DNA of 29,183 bases from JAJDFU01 sp964641965 (GCA_964641965.1 CAZXLD010000056.1:1-29183), one strand, 5' to 3'. Positions 15,002 to 23,073 are shown, counted from the stretch's first letter. Numbers and translations are program-made. Notes: generated by a model from the sequence alone, not told the origin.

Positions 15002-17722
15002 ATGTCCGTCGCAAACCTAAACCTTGGGTACTGCATTGATAATGTCAAAACTGCTGAAGCCCTTGAAGGCCGCCTCAAAAACATTGGTTTTCCTGCCAGT
15101 CATTTTTATGGAAAGGCCGATCAGGCGGGAGGCAGTCTGGCAGAACAACTTCTCGGCAGCGCCCAGCCTATCCTTTTGTTAATCAGTGACAATTTCCTGA
15201 AATCGGTTTCTTGCATGAGCGGTAGCCTGCAGTTGCTACAACGAAAGAAAGAAGCGATTCTTCCTGTTATCATTGATGGCGTTGATAAAACCGATCCCCA
15301 AAAAACAGTTCATACTCAATTCGAACGCGTCAGTGATATCATCCAGTACATCAATTATTGGCAGGAACAATACCTTGACCTGCGCCGCCAGAAAAGGCAA
15401 ATGGAGCTGGATAATGAGGAAGCTTTTCACAGACATTTACGCGAAGTACGAAGTATCTCCGGTGAAGCCGGGGAGTTTCTGCGGTTGCTCCGCCATATGA
15501 CTTTCTATCGACTGGAAGATCTGGAGCAGGATAATTTTCAAGCCTTATTCCAATTCCTGGGTAAAGAACAGGAGTGGGAAGCAAAACCCTCCGCCTCGAG
15601 CACTTCTGAGCTAAAAGGTCAGGAAAGTAACTTGAGTAAAACCGATCCGGTACCCACAGCCGACATTCCCGGAATCGACCTGTTGGAAGGCAAAAGCCTG
15701 TCCGATAACCCGGTAGGATTTGTCTCGCCAAAACCTGACCCCGCTGTTAGGCAGGAAGCAAAAAGAGCTACCGTGTATGATCCGGAAGAGCAACAAAAGC
15801 AAATCCAGCGACACCTGGCTGAAAACAGGCTGGATGATGCGATTAAACTGATTGATGAGTCCCTCAAGATGGAGCCTCGTTCACCCAAGCTTTTCTATCA
15901 AAAAGCATTGTTGTTGAGTCGGATGGATGGGCGAAAAATTGAGGCTCTAGCTACCCTCGACGAATTATTACAGGTGCGCCCAGTCCATGTGGAGGGCCGC
16001 TTTTTGCGAGCGGAGTTGGAAGAATGGCGCCAGGATTACCACCGTGCCAGACATGATTATGAGCAGGTATTGGAACTAGACCCGGACCACCCTACAGCAT
16101 CTTTTCGGCTAGGCAGGTTGCTCGCCAAGCATTTTCCGGATGAACCCCTTGAAGCAGCACGTATTTTGAAGAAAGCAATGGCCAAAGATCCGGCTAATAC
16201 GGAAGCTATTCATCAGTATGCCAAACTCCTGAAAAAGCAACTTCGACAGCCCGAACTAGCCATCCCATTTCTAGAGAAAATTACAGTCCTGGAACCAGAC
16301 AATGGAGCAGCTCGGATGGAATTAGCAGAAACCTTACATTCACTCGATCGGAAGGAAGAAGCACTGGAAGCTTATCTAGCTGCTACCCGCCTGGATGTAA
16401 GCCTCAAAAACGAGGAAAATGATCAGCGGTTCAAAATTGAACCGCCCGCTCAATTGCCGGATGCTCCACCGGAAGAAGAGGTAAAATCTTCTATCTTCTC
16501 TGTGGATGAGCCCTCGCCAGCACCGGAATGGGAATCCCCTATGGAGACGCCACCGATTTCCGAACCAGAACCACCTGTTCAATCCGAACCGATCCCCCCT
16601 GTTTACTCAAATGACAATGGTGTTTCTGAGCCAGAATATAAACCTGAACCTGTTCAGGAGCCAACCGAGCCAACTCCTGCCAGCATTGAAGAAAAAGAGC
16701 AGGAAATGGATCGGATGGAACAAGAAATTCTAGCGGACAGTGCTGAAATGCTGGCTGGCCTTCCCGATACCGATCAAACAGATCCGGAAGGTAACCTGGA
16801 GGTGATTCAGCAATCACCGGAAGAGGACAACACGATCAACGCGCTTAAGGACAACCTGAAAAAGTTAGAACTCCTCCTGGCAGAACGTCGCCGACGCGAA
16901 CAAGAGGCGTTGGAGGCCCTTAAGGAAGCAAAGACAGACGCACTTACGGTATTCATCACCGGTGCTACCTCCGGAATCGGTAAGGCCACTGCCCAAAAGT
17001 TCGCTGAAAACGGCTATAGGGTCATTATCACCGGCAGGCGAAACGACCGTCTGATGGCTTTGAAAGACCATTTTGAGGAAGAATTTGAACATGCCGATGT
17101 CTATCCGCTCCCCTTTGACGTACGGGACCTCGGCAGCATTCAGCTGGCCTTGAACCGGTTGCCAAGTGAATGGAAGGATGTCGATATTTTGATCAATAAC
17201 GCAGGAAAGGCCAAAGGATTAGCCCCAATTCACGAGGGTAACATTGATCATTGGAATGAGATGATCGACACTAACTTGAAAGGGCTATTATACCTCACGC
17301 GCGCGATCAGTCCAGGCATGGTCGAACGCGGCCGGGGCCAGATTATCAATGTAGGTTCTACTGCGGGTAAGGAAGTTTATCCGAACGGAGGTGTGTATTG
17401 CGCCACTAAATTTGCCGTAGATGCACTGACGAAAGCCATGCGGCTGGATTTCCACAAATACGGCATCCGGGTAGGACAAGTAAGCCCCGGTCATGTGGAG
17501 GAAACTGAATTTGCCTTAGTCCGCTTTGATGGAGACCAGGAAAAAGCCAAGATCTACGAAGACTTCCAACCCCTGAAAGCTTCCGATGTGGCAGAAGCAA
17601 TTTACTTTTTGGCCAGCCAGCCGGCGCATGTCAATGTTCAAGATGTGTTGATGATGAGCACTCAACAGGCTAGTGCCACCATGGTAGATCGCAGTGGCAG
17701 GAAATTTGATCGCGAGGAGTAG
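15002..17722 (+). CDS. TIR-like / TPR / short-chain dehydrogenase fusion protein
   Basis: A 906-residue cytosolic multidomain protein. Residues 6-93 resemble a TIR domain: LNLGYC strand, G..LAEQLLGSAQPILLLIS, DNFLKSVSC, then AILPVIIDG. Residues 115-190 are helical. Six TPR-like repeats span about 263-465. A Pro/Glu-rich linker covers 478-560, and coiled-coil helices lie near 563-580 and 612-645. Residues 648-906 form a complete SDR: TGATSGIG (653-660), GRR after strand 2 (678-680, suggesting NADP(H)), NNAG (732-735), N758, S786 and YCATK with Y799 and K803. The TIR position that normally holds the catalytic Glu is Gly/Ser (CMSGS, 71-75), so NADase activity is not expected. The SDR portion is likely an oxidoreductase tied to a protein-binding scaffold; substrate and partners unknown. 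Confidence 0.85.
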   Translation: MSVANLNLGYCIDNVKTAEALEGRLKNIGFPASHFYGKADQAGGSLAEQLLGSAQPILLLISDNFLKSVSCMSGSLQLLQRKKEAILPVIIDGVDKTDPQKTVHTQFERVSDIIQYINYWQEQYLDLRRQKRQMELDNEEAFHRHLREVRSISGEAGEFLRLLRHMTFYRLEDLEQDNFQALFQFLGKEQEWEAKPSASSTSELKGQESNLSKTDPVPTADIPGIDLLEGKSLSDNPVGFVSPKPDPAVRQEAKRATVYDPEEQQKQIQRHLAENRLDDAIKLIDESLKMEPRSPKLFYQKALLLSRMDGRKIEALATLDELLQVRPVHVEGRFLRAELEEWRQDYHRARHDYEQVLELDPDHPTASFRLGRLLAKHFPDEPLEAARILKKAMAKDPANTEAIHQYAKLLKKQLRQPELAIPFLEKITVLEPDNGAARMELAETLHSLDRKEEALEAYLAATRLDVSLKNEENDQRFKIEPPAQLPDAPPEEEVKSSIFSVDEPSPAPEWESPMETPPISEPEPPVQSEPIPPVYSNDNGVSEPEYKPEPVQEPTEPTPASIEEKEQEMDRMEQEILADSAEMLAGLPDTDQTDPEGNLEVIQQSPEEDNTINALKDNLKKLELLLAERRRREQEALEALKEAKTDALTVFITGATSGIGKATAQKFAENGYRVIITGRRNDRLMALKDHFEEEFEHADVYPLPFDVRDLGSIQLALNRLPSEWKDVDILINNAGKAKGLAPIHEGNIDHWNEMIDTNLKGLLYLTRAISPGMVERGRGQIINVGSTAGKEVYPNGGVYCATKFAVDALTKAMRLDFHKYGIRVGQVSPGHVEETEFALVRFDGDQEKAKIYEDFQPLKASDVAEAIYFLASQPAHVNVQDVLMMSTQQASATMVDRSGRKFDREE

Positions 17723-17739
17723 TGATCTTTTGCTTTGGC

Positions 17740-18270
17740 TTACTTGTCGAGCAGATAGGCTTTAAGCCCTTCCGCATCCTGGGGCTTCATTCGACCTCCT
17801 AAAACGAGGCGGACTTCTCTCCTTCTTGGAGCACTGTCAAACCGTTGCTGCTCAATTTCAGTAAGCGGTAGTACGGGTGGTACCGGTGTGGGATTTCCCG
17901 ATGGGTCAAGCGCAACGAATGTATAAAACGATTGGTTGCATTTCCTGCTGTTGTGCCCTTTGATATCAGCTGCAAAAACCTCGCAGAAAACTTCCACTGA
18001 AGTTCGAAAAGCGCGGGTTACGGTAGCCTCGAGGGTAACGATATCACCTAATAGAATGGGACGCTGGAAGGACACATGGTCTACTGAAGCAGTGACCACG
18101 TAGGCTTCACAATGTTTCCCGGCGCAAATACCCCCTGCGATATCCATCCACCGCAGTAGATTCCCTCCCATCAGGTTACCCATTGGGTTGGTGTCGTTGG
18201 GCATCACCATTTCAGTCATTATAGTCTTGGAAAAATCGACCCGTTTCGGGTTCAGATTACGTTCTTCCAT
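17740..18270 (-). CDS. acyl-CoA thioesterase (hotdog fold, YciA/BACH type)
   Basis: A 176-residue hotdog-fold thioesterase that would hydrolyse acyl-CoA to free acid and CoA in the cytoplasm. The family pattern is visible: NPMGNLMGGNLLRWMD (28-43, with N28 and D43 as candidate active-site residues), then VVTASVDHVSFQRPILLGD and the strand VTLEATVTRAFRTSVEV. A C-terminal stretch of about 45 residues (RFDSAPRRREVRL and after) extends past the core. It sits 20 bases after the conserved hypothetical gene, in the lipB run. Its stop is 17 bases from the stop of the convergent TIR-TPR-SDR gene. Chain-length preference is not known. Confidence 0.88.
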   Translation of the reverse strand: MEERNLNPKRVDFSKTIMTEMVMPNDTNPMGNLMGGNLLRWMDIAGGICAGKHCEAYVVTASVDHVSFQRPILLGDIVTLEATVTRAFRTSVEVFCEVFAADIKGHNSRKCNQSFYTFVALDPSGNPTPVPPVLPLTEIEQQRFDSAPRRREVRLVLGGRMKPQDAEGLKAYLLDK

Positions 18271-18290
18271 CTAATCTGGATTATAGTGTT

Positions 18291-18701
18291 TCAGAGGATC
18301 ATGACCCCTTTTTTTTCCATAAATGGAATGGTGGTGAAATGTTCCTCGGCAATGCTCCCTTTTACAAAAACGTACTTACGATCGTACATGTACCCATTTA
18401 GTACAAAGCTGATCCAGTATTCATTGGCCATTCCAAAAAGATCTGCTGGGATGGGTTCGATCAAAACGCAACGCATGGGACCAATCTCCTCGAAATATTG
18501 CCTTAAGGTGGTTGTCTTTCGGTGCTCACCCTCCAACTCCCCATATCCCTTAGAATTTATCAATACATTTTTCAGGGGTTCCTCCTTGAGGTTGATCAGG
18601 AAGGTATCCCAGAGCTCAACTTCTTCGTTTTCCGAAGACTCCCTTGGCACAATTGCAATGGCTACATCTTCAACCTTAAGCTGGGGAATATCCTTTTTCA
18701 T
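18291..18701 (-). CDS. conserved Bacteroidota hypothetical protein (often misnamed PheS)
   Basis: A 136-residue protein that starts MKKDIPQLKVEDVAIAIVP and ends FMEKKGVMIL. I recognise the pattern of a small conserved family found across Bacteroidota that databases often label 'phenylalanyl-tRNA synthetase subunit alpha', from memory of homologs beginning MKKDIExPKVEDV and ending EKRGV. It shows no catalytic or tRNA-binding synthetase motif and is far too short for PheS (about 340 residues). It is predicted to be a soluble alpha/beta protein with several aromatic strands (YWISFVLNGYMYDRKYVFV). Its ATG lies 26 bases inside the lipB coding end, so the two are probably translationally coupled. 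The function is unknown. Confidence 0.75.
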   Translation of the reverse strand: MKKDIPQLKVEDVAIAIVPRESSENEEVELWDTFLINLKEEPLKNVLINSKGYGELEGEHRKTTTLRQYFEEIGPMRCVLIEPIPADLFGMANEYWISFVLNGYMYDRKYVFVKGSIAEEHFTTIPFMEKKGVMIL

Positions 18702-19419
18702 TCAAGCGCGTGTATTCAAAATCAAACAAATCTGACAGGTGAAGCAATACTTTGGACTTCACTTCCTGCATGGATACCTCCTCTCCCAATTCTTTAGCTA
18801 AGGAGGTTACCTTCCGATCGGGTTCTTTTATGCCACAAGGGACGATATAATCAAAAGGTGTCAAATCATTATTAATGTTAAACGCAAACCCATGTAGCGT
18901 CACCCATCGGGATAAGTGTACACCAATGGCACAAATCTTTCTTTTCGCTTGTCCCTGGCCTCCTCCGACCCAAACGCCGGTATATCCTTTCTCCCGATAG
19001 GCTTCCAATTGATACGATGCCAGTGTACGAATAATAGCCTCTTCCAGCAAACGTACATACCGGTGCACGTCCGTAAAAAACTCATCCAGGTCGAATATCG
19101 GATAGCCCACTAATTGCCCGGGTCCATGGTACGTAATATCGCCTCCTCTATTGATCTTCAAAAAGGTAAAACCTTGGTGTTCCAACCGATCCGGCGATAG
19201 CAATAAATGTTCGGTAGATCCACTTTTTCCCAGCGTAAATACTGGATGATGCTCGCAGAAGAGCAAGTGGTGCAACGGCACCAGCCGTGCTTGGCCTTTC
19301 TGGAGTCGAGATCTATTGTCTAGCTTTTCGGCTATCAACCCCTTATGCAACTGAGTCTGTAAAGCCCAAGCCTCATCATACACGATCCTTCCCAAATCCG
19401 TAAACTGCACTTTTCTCAT
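18676..19419 (-). CDS. lipB: lipoyl(octanoyl) transferase LipB
   Basis: A 247-residue LipB, which moves octanoyl from acyl carrier protein to the lipoyl domains of 2-oxoacid dehydrogenases and the glycine cleavage H protein. The hallmark RGGDITYHGPGQLVGYPI begins at residue 91. The KICAIGVHLSRWVTLHG block supplies the catalytic Lys (K161), and NLTPF-like NINNDLTPFDYIVPCGI holds the catalytic Cys (C195). It is the first gene of a minus-strand run with the conserved hypothetical and the thioesterase. The preceding promoter leaves almost no 5' leader. LipA is not in the window. Confidence 0.96.
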   Translation of the reverse strand: MRKVQFTDLGRIVYDEAWALQTQLHKGLIAEKLDNRSRLQKGQARLVPLHHLLFCEHHPVFTLGKSGSTEHLLLSPDRLEHQGFTFLKINRGGDITYHGPGQLVGYPIFDLDEFFTDVHRYVRLLEEAIIRTLASYQLEAYREKGYTGVWVGGGQGQAKRKICAIGVHLSRWVTLHGFAFNINNDLTPFDYIVPCGIKEPDRKVTSLAKELGEEVSMQEVKSKVLLHLSDLFDFEYTRLNEKGYSPA

Positions 19420-19426
19420 ACCACAA

Positions 19427-19457
19427 CAAAGGTATCAAGTTCTATTTCTTTCCCGAA
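19427..19457 (-). promoter_or_regulatory. candidate Bacteroidota promoter for lipB
   Basis: Read on the minus strand: TTCG (19454-19457, one mismatch to TTTG), a 19-base spacer, and a perfect -7 element TACCTTTG (19427-19434). Only seven bases separate it from the lipB ATG, so the transcript would start within a few bases of the start codon. Confidence 0.5.
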
Positions 19458-19568
19458 AACGGAAAATCAAGGAAAAAGGTTGGCAGGTACTGCTCAATGA
19501 CCGACGCTAGACGCAAACCTAATCCGGTTTTCCTACTTCTGGCCTGTTTTTCCAAACAAACACAAACC

Positions 19569-19763
19569 ATGAAACAACATATCCTGATCTCCATTACAGT
19601 GATTGACCTTGCAGGGATACATTTTAGCTGTGGAGATCCTGGCCAACCAACACCAAAGATGGCTTCTGCCACGGTAGACACTCTGGTTTGTCCGCAGGAA
19701 ACCCACTTTAAAAATAGGAAGCAAATCCCCTTTGCAGGTGATAATGCCGAGGCCTACTATTAG
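19569..19763 (+). CDS. possible small lipoprotein, perhaps decayed
   Basis: A 64-residue frame: MKQHILISITVIDLAGIHFS and then C, followed by a short polar mature part ending AGDNAEAYY. The start looks like a lipoprotein signal, but there is an Asp in the hydrophobic core and the residues before Cys21 (HFS) fit the lipobox poorly. This suggests a mutated or false gene. There is no recognisable domain, and it is the only plausible plus-strand coding frame in the region. It is given at low confidence for completeness. Confidence 0.25.
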   Translation: MKQHILISITVIDLAGIHFSCGDPGQPTPKMASATVDTLVCPQETHFKNRKQIPFAGDNAEAYY

Positions 19764-19905
19764 TTTCAGTGAGCAACAGCTGCTTTTTTCTTCCATCCAC
19801 AATAACGGAGGTACCCGAAACACCAATATTTTTATAGCTGACTGGATTGAATAAGGCAGATAAGAATCGGTTTCGTAAATTGGCCTGCAGGAAAACCCAA
19901 CAGTT

Positions 19906-20724
19906 GTGCGGCACCTAATTATCCTGGCCCTTGCCCTTTTCTGCTTTCAATCTACTTTTGCTCAGAATGGCTACCCACCCTCCGCAGGTGCCCGGGGCGT
20001 TGCCATGGGATTTACAGGGGTCTTGTTTCAGGATATTCACAGTACTTTTCGCAATCAATCCGGACTTGCTTTCCTGGAGGGATGGTCTATCATGGCGCAA
20101 GTAGAACAACGCTTCATCACCTCCGACATTCGAATGGCAGCCCTTGGAACGGCCTTACCCACCAATGCTGGTACTTTCGGATTAAATTTTCAATACTACG
20201 GAGTACCCTTATACAACGAGCAACGTTTTGGACTCAATTATGCCATCCGATTGGCGGAAGGTTTTTCCATTGGTGCTCAGTTCGATTACTTTGGCATTTC
20301 TATTGAGGAATATGGCCAAAAATGGTTTCCAACTTTTGAGATCGGGTTTCAGGCTTCTATCACCAAGGAATTGCGGATTGGTGGCCATGTATTTAACCCG
20401 ATTCGCGTAGAAGTAGTCCAGGAAGAGTTGCTACCTACCCTAATCCAGGCTGGCATAAGCTACGCGCCCAAGGAACAGGTGCTCCTGATCCTGGAAGTAG
20501 AGAAAGATATTGACCGGCCCATTCGGGTTAAAGGAGCATTGGAGTATTTCCTGCTCGACCGGCTGCCGATAAGAGTCGGAGTCGCTACTCAGCCGGCAGC
20601 CATTACTTTTGGCTTGGGTTTTTACCTGACCAAGGGCTTGGGCGTACAAGCAGCTTCTTCCTGGGACAGCTTATTGGGATTCAGTCCTTCTTTCAGCCTA
20701 GATTATACCCAACAGAAGCCGTGA
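19906..20724 (+). CDS. PorV/FadL-like outer-membrane beta-barrel protein
   Basis: A 272-residue exported protein with signal peptide (LIILALALFCFQSTFAQ) and the N-terminal SAGARGVAMGFTGV segment followed by D.HSTFRNQSGLAFL. This is the pattern of FadL/PorV/PorQ-type barrels, in which a short N-terminal helix reaches into the barrel. Alternating amphipathic strands fill the rest (FGLNFQYYGVPLYN, FSIGAQFDYFGISI, ITFGLGFYLTKGLGVQA). The start is a GTG at 19906: an in-frame stop 30 bases upstream leaves no ATG that would include the signal peptide. Its end overlaps the mqnB start by four bases (GTGA). PorV and PorQ act in the type IX secretion system, but this protein cannot be assigned to either. 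Confidence 0.78.
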   Translation: MRHLIILALALFCFQSTFAQNGYPPSAGARGVAMGFTGVLFQDIHSTFRNQSGLAFLEGWSIMAQVEQRFITSDIRMAALGTALPTNAGTFGLNFQYYGVPLYNEQRFGLNYAIRLAEGFSIGAQFDYFGISIEEYGQKWFPTFEIGFQASITKELRIGGHVFNPIRVEVVQEELLPTLIQAGISYAPKEQVLLILEVEKDIDRPIRVKGALEYFLLDRLPIRVGVATQPAAITFGLGFYLTKGLGVQAASSWDSLLGFSPSFSLDYTQQKP

Positions 20725-21392
20725 AAATCCTGATCGTTGCCGCTACTTTTCCAGAGATCCAGCCATTTGAAGCATGGCTTGCTGCACATTGGGAGAGACA
20801 AGGTCCCGGTCAATATCAAAACGAGTCGACACAAATTCAACTTCTTACCAGCGGAGTCGGCATGCTTTTTATGGCCTTCACGATGGGCAAGCTATTAAGC
20901 CTTGAATCCTACGATCTGGCAATCAATCCCGGTATAGCTGGAGCGCTGAACCGAGATTTGGACCTAGGCCAAGTCGTGGAGGTTACACAAGAGTATATAG
21001 CCGATCTGGGCGCAGAAACCCGGGATGGCGGATTCCTTTCTGCCCAGGAACTGGGTTTTTTCTCTGCAGAAGACAAGCTTTTTGACCAGGGATGGCTCAA
21101 AAATCCGTATTCAAAAGGCTTAAACATGCTGCCTCAGGTAAGTGGTATTTCGGTCAATTCGGTGCATGGTCATGAAGAATCTATTCAGGCCTTGAAAAGT
21201 CGGGTCCAGGCTGAAGTGGAAAGTATGGAAGGAGCGGCTTTTTTTTACGGGTGCTTACAAAACCAAGTTCCATTTCTGGAAATTCGTTCTATTTCCAATT
21301 ATGTTGAAGCGCGAAATCGAGCAGCCTGGAAAGTGGGACTGGCAATTGAAAACTTAAATCAAACACTCGTTGAATTGGCCTCGACTTTTTAG
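20721..21392 (+). CDS. mqnB: futalosine hydrolase
   Basis: A 223-residue nucleosidase that cleaves futalosine to dehypoxanthine futalosine plus hypoxanthine in the alternative (futalosine) route to menaquinone. The nucleoside phosphorylase/hydrolase fold is shown by MKILIVAATFPEI, NPGIAGALNRDLDLGQVVEV, VESMEGAAFFYGC with E170 (the MTA/SAH nucleosidase-type SMEGAA motif), and IRSISNYVEARNRAAW, which is typical of MqnB. The GTG start at 20721 overlaps the stop of the barrel gene as GTGA, so translation is likely coupled. Other mqn genes are not in the window. An ordinary MTA/SAH nucleosidase is a less likely alternative. Confidence 0.9.
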   Translation: MKILIVAATFPEIQPFEAWLAAHWERQGPGQYQNESTQIQLLTSGVGMLFMAFTMGKLLSLESYDLAINPGIAGALNRDLDLGQVVEVTQEYIADLGAETRDGGFLSAQELGFFSAEDKLFDQGWLKNPYSKGLNMLPQVSGISVNSVHGHEESIQALKSRVQAEVESMEGAAFFYGCLQNQVPFLEIRSISNYVEARNRAAWKVGLAIENLNQTLVELASTF

Positions 21393-21496
21393 GATTTAAA
21401 AATCGCCTGTCCAGCCATACTACTCAAATGGAGGACCGGAAAGAAAATTCCAGCTTCTTTTTTAAAACCCTCTAGCTCTTTCCTGGTTATTCGCCT

Positions 21497-22912
21497 ATGA
21501 AGCCAACAGTTGCAATCGCTGGGGCTACCGGTTTTATAGGCCGATGGTTTATCCAGAACTACAAGCACAAGTATCGAATCATCGCGCTCAGTCGCCGGAT
21601 CATGCAGCCTTCTGAGGACGAGGATGTGGAGTGGCGTAAAGTGGAGTTGTATTCGTTAAGTAGCACGGCTGATGCGCTTCGAGGGGCAGATTATGCGATC
21701 TACCTTGTTCACTCTATGCAACCCTCTACGCGATTGAACCAAGGGTCTTTTGATGATACAGATCTCTTGTTAGCAGATAACTTTGTGCGCGCTGCAAGGG
21801 ATAATCAGCTCAAACAAATCCTGTTTCTGGGTGGAATTTTACCGGATGACAATATTCCTTACTCCCGCCACCTACGTAGTCGCTACGAAGTGGAACAAAC
21901 GCTGAGCTCCACTAGGGTACCGCTCACTGCGCTTCGTGCAGGCATAATTGCAGGGCCCGGAGGGTCATCGTTCCAAATCATTGAAAAGCTGGTTCGCCGA
22001 TTGCCGATCATGATCTGCCCTCAATGGACCCTGTCGGAGTCCCAACCCATTTCACTGACCGACACCCTTCGGGTCATGGATTATTGCCTGGGTCGGGCAT
22101 CGGTATTCAACCAGCATTTTGATATAGGAGGATCCGAGATCACCAACTATGTGGAAATGATGAGAACAGTGGCCCGGCTGTTGGGAAAGAAAAGACGGAT
22201 TTATACCGTTCCTTTTTTCTCCTTGGGTTTTTCCAAGCTTTGGGTATCTGTCTTTGCTGATTCTAGCCAGACCCTGGTCTCCCCCCTGATCGAAAGTTTG
22301 CGCCACGATAAATTATTAGTAAAACCCAATGCGCTCCTAAATGCATTTCCGGATCGAGATAATTTTGAGGCTGCAGCCGAGCATGCCTTATTCGAAAAAG
22401 ATGCCATTCCTTCCCTTCCCAGGTCTGTATCCAAAGGTGCTCGGGAGGAACGGAACACCGTCCGGTCGGTCCAGCGACTGCCTAATCCGGGCAACCGCTC
22501 TGCTACCTGGGTAGCTCGACGCTACCAAACCTGGTTGCCGCGCTTCTTCCGATACCTTATTCGGGTAGACTTGGTCGATGAACTCTCCACCTTTCGTATC
22601 GGACCGTTTGAACTGCTTCAATTGAAGTTCATACCAGATCGCAGCGATGTAAACCGGCAGTTGTTCTATATCGTGGGTGGGTTATTGGTCAAGCGAAAAG
22701 ACTACGGGTGGCTGGAATTCCGGAGGGTACTGGATGGCCGATATGTAATTGCAGCTATTCACGAATTCGTACCTACGCTACCCTGGTTCGTTTATATTCT
22801 TTCTCAGGCTATCGTCCACTTAATGGTTATGCATTCTTTTTCCAACTATCTAAAACAATTAAAAGGCAAAGGAAATCCACAATTATCCACATCTCCTATG
22901 GAAAATCAATAG
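21497..22912 (+). CDS. NAD(P)-binding SDR_a5/DUF2867-type protein
   Basis: A 471-residue protein. The N-terminal half is an atypical SDR with the dinucleotide motif GATGFIG (9-15) and SRR at 32-34 after strand 2, which suggests NADP(H). It also has the LRAGIIAGPGG region and the HLRSRYEVEQ segment characteristic of this group, in place of the classical YxxxK. The C-terminal part (about 345-455) matches the DUF2867 plan: VDLVDELSTFRIGPFELLQL, then YGWLEFRRVLDGRYV, and a hydrophobic end LPWFVYILSQAIVHLMVMHS that may touch the membrane. Function is unknown, although relatives are found beside respiratory or cryptochrome genes. It lies 104 bases downstream of mqnB. Confidence 0.82.
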   Translation: MKPTVAIAGATGFIGRWFIQNYKHKYRIIALSRRIMQPSEDEDVEWRKVELYSLSSTADALRGADYAIYLVHSMQPSTRLNQGSFDDTDLLLADNFVRAARDNQLKQILFLGGILPDDNIPYSRHLRSRYEVEQTLSSTRVPLTALRAGIIAGPGGSSFQIIEKLVRRLPIMICPQWTLSESQPISLTDTLRVMDYCLGRASVFNQHFDIGGSEITNYVEMMRTVARLLGKKRRIYTVPFFSLGFSKLWVSVFADSSQTLVSPLIESLRHDKLLVKPNALLNAFPDRDNFEAAAEHALFEKDAIPSLPRSVSKGAREERNTVRSVQRLPNPGNRSATWVARRYQTWLPRFFRYLIRVDLVDELSTFRIGPFELLQLKFIPDRSDVNRQLFYIVGGLLVKRKDYGWLEFRRVLDGRYVIAAIHEFVPTLPWFVYILSQAIVHLMVMHSFSNYLKQLKGKGNPQLSTSPMENQ

Positions 22913-22941
22913 GTATTGACTACGAAATTTGGAATTGACTT

Positions 22942-22960
22942 AAGGCCCTGCAAAGGCCTT
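22942..22960 (+). terminator. weak terminator hairpin after the DUF2867-type gene
   Basis: AAGGCC (22942-22947) pairs with GGCCTT (22955-22960) across a 7-base loop, 30 bases past the stop codon. The tail (CTCTGC) is not a T-run, so the call is weak. Confidence 0.35.
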
Positions 22961-23073
22961 CTCTGCTAAGCCGGCAAACCAAGGCATGTGGCTATTCTTG
23001 CCGAAATTTTGAAGCTGAAAAATGGCCAGGCGGATTGTTTTGGGTTACCACCAATTAACCTTTTATTGCGGCA

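Larger units (their letters stand above)
19420..19905. other. gene-poor intergenic region
   Basis: A 486-base stretch between divergent lipB and the PorV-like barrel gene. Beyond the lipB promoter it shows only short frames. One plus-strand frame (19569-19763) has a lipoprotein-like start. A minus-strand frame (19708-19914) has a protein-like stretch (VSYKNIGVSGTSVIVDG) but no clear start context. I see no RNA gene, repeat or mobile element. A decayed small gene is possible. Confidence 0.45.

Noticed and set aside
15017..15280. Anti-phage (Thoeris-type) TIR effector
   Set aside because: There is no neighbouring ThsA-like or defence gene, and the catalytic Glu seems absent. The SDR fusion points to a different role.
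15351..15731. 126-residue minus-strand frame inside the TIR-TPR-SDR gene
   Set aside because: It is a shadow of the long coding frame and has no recognisable protein features.
18291..18701. PheS (phenylalanyl-tRNA synthetase alpha)
   Set aside because: It is too short, with no class II synthetase motifs; the label looks like a database error for this family.
21393..21496. Terminator at the mqnB end (GATTTAAAAATC)
   Set aside because: A 2-base loop and an AT-only stem would be unstable, and no T-run follows.
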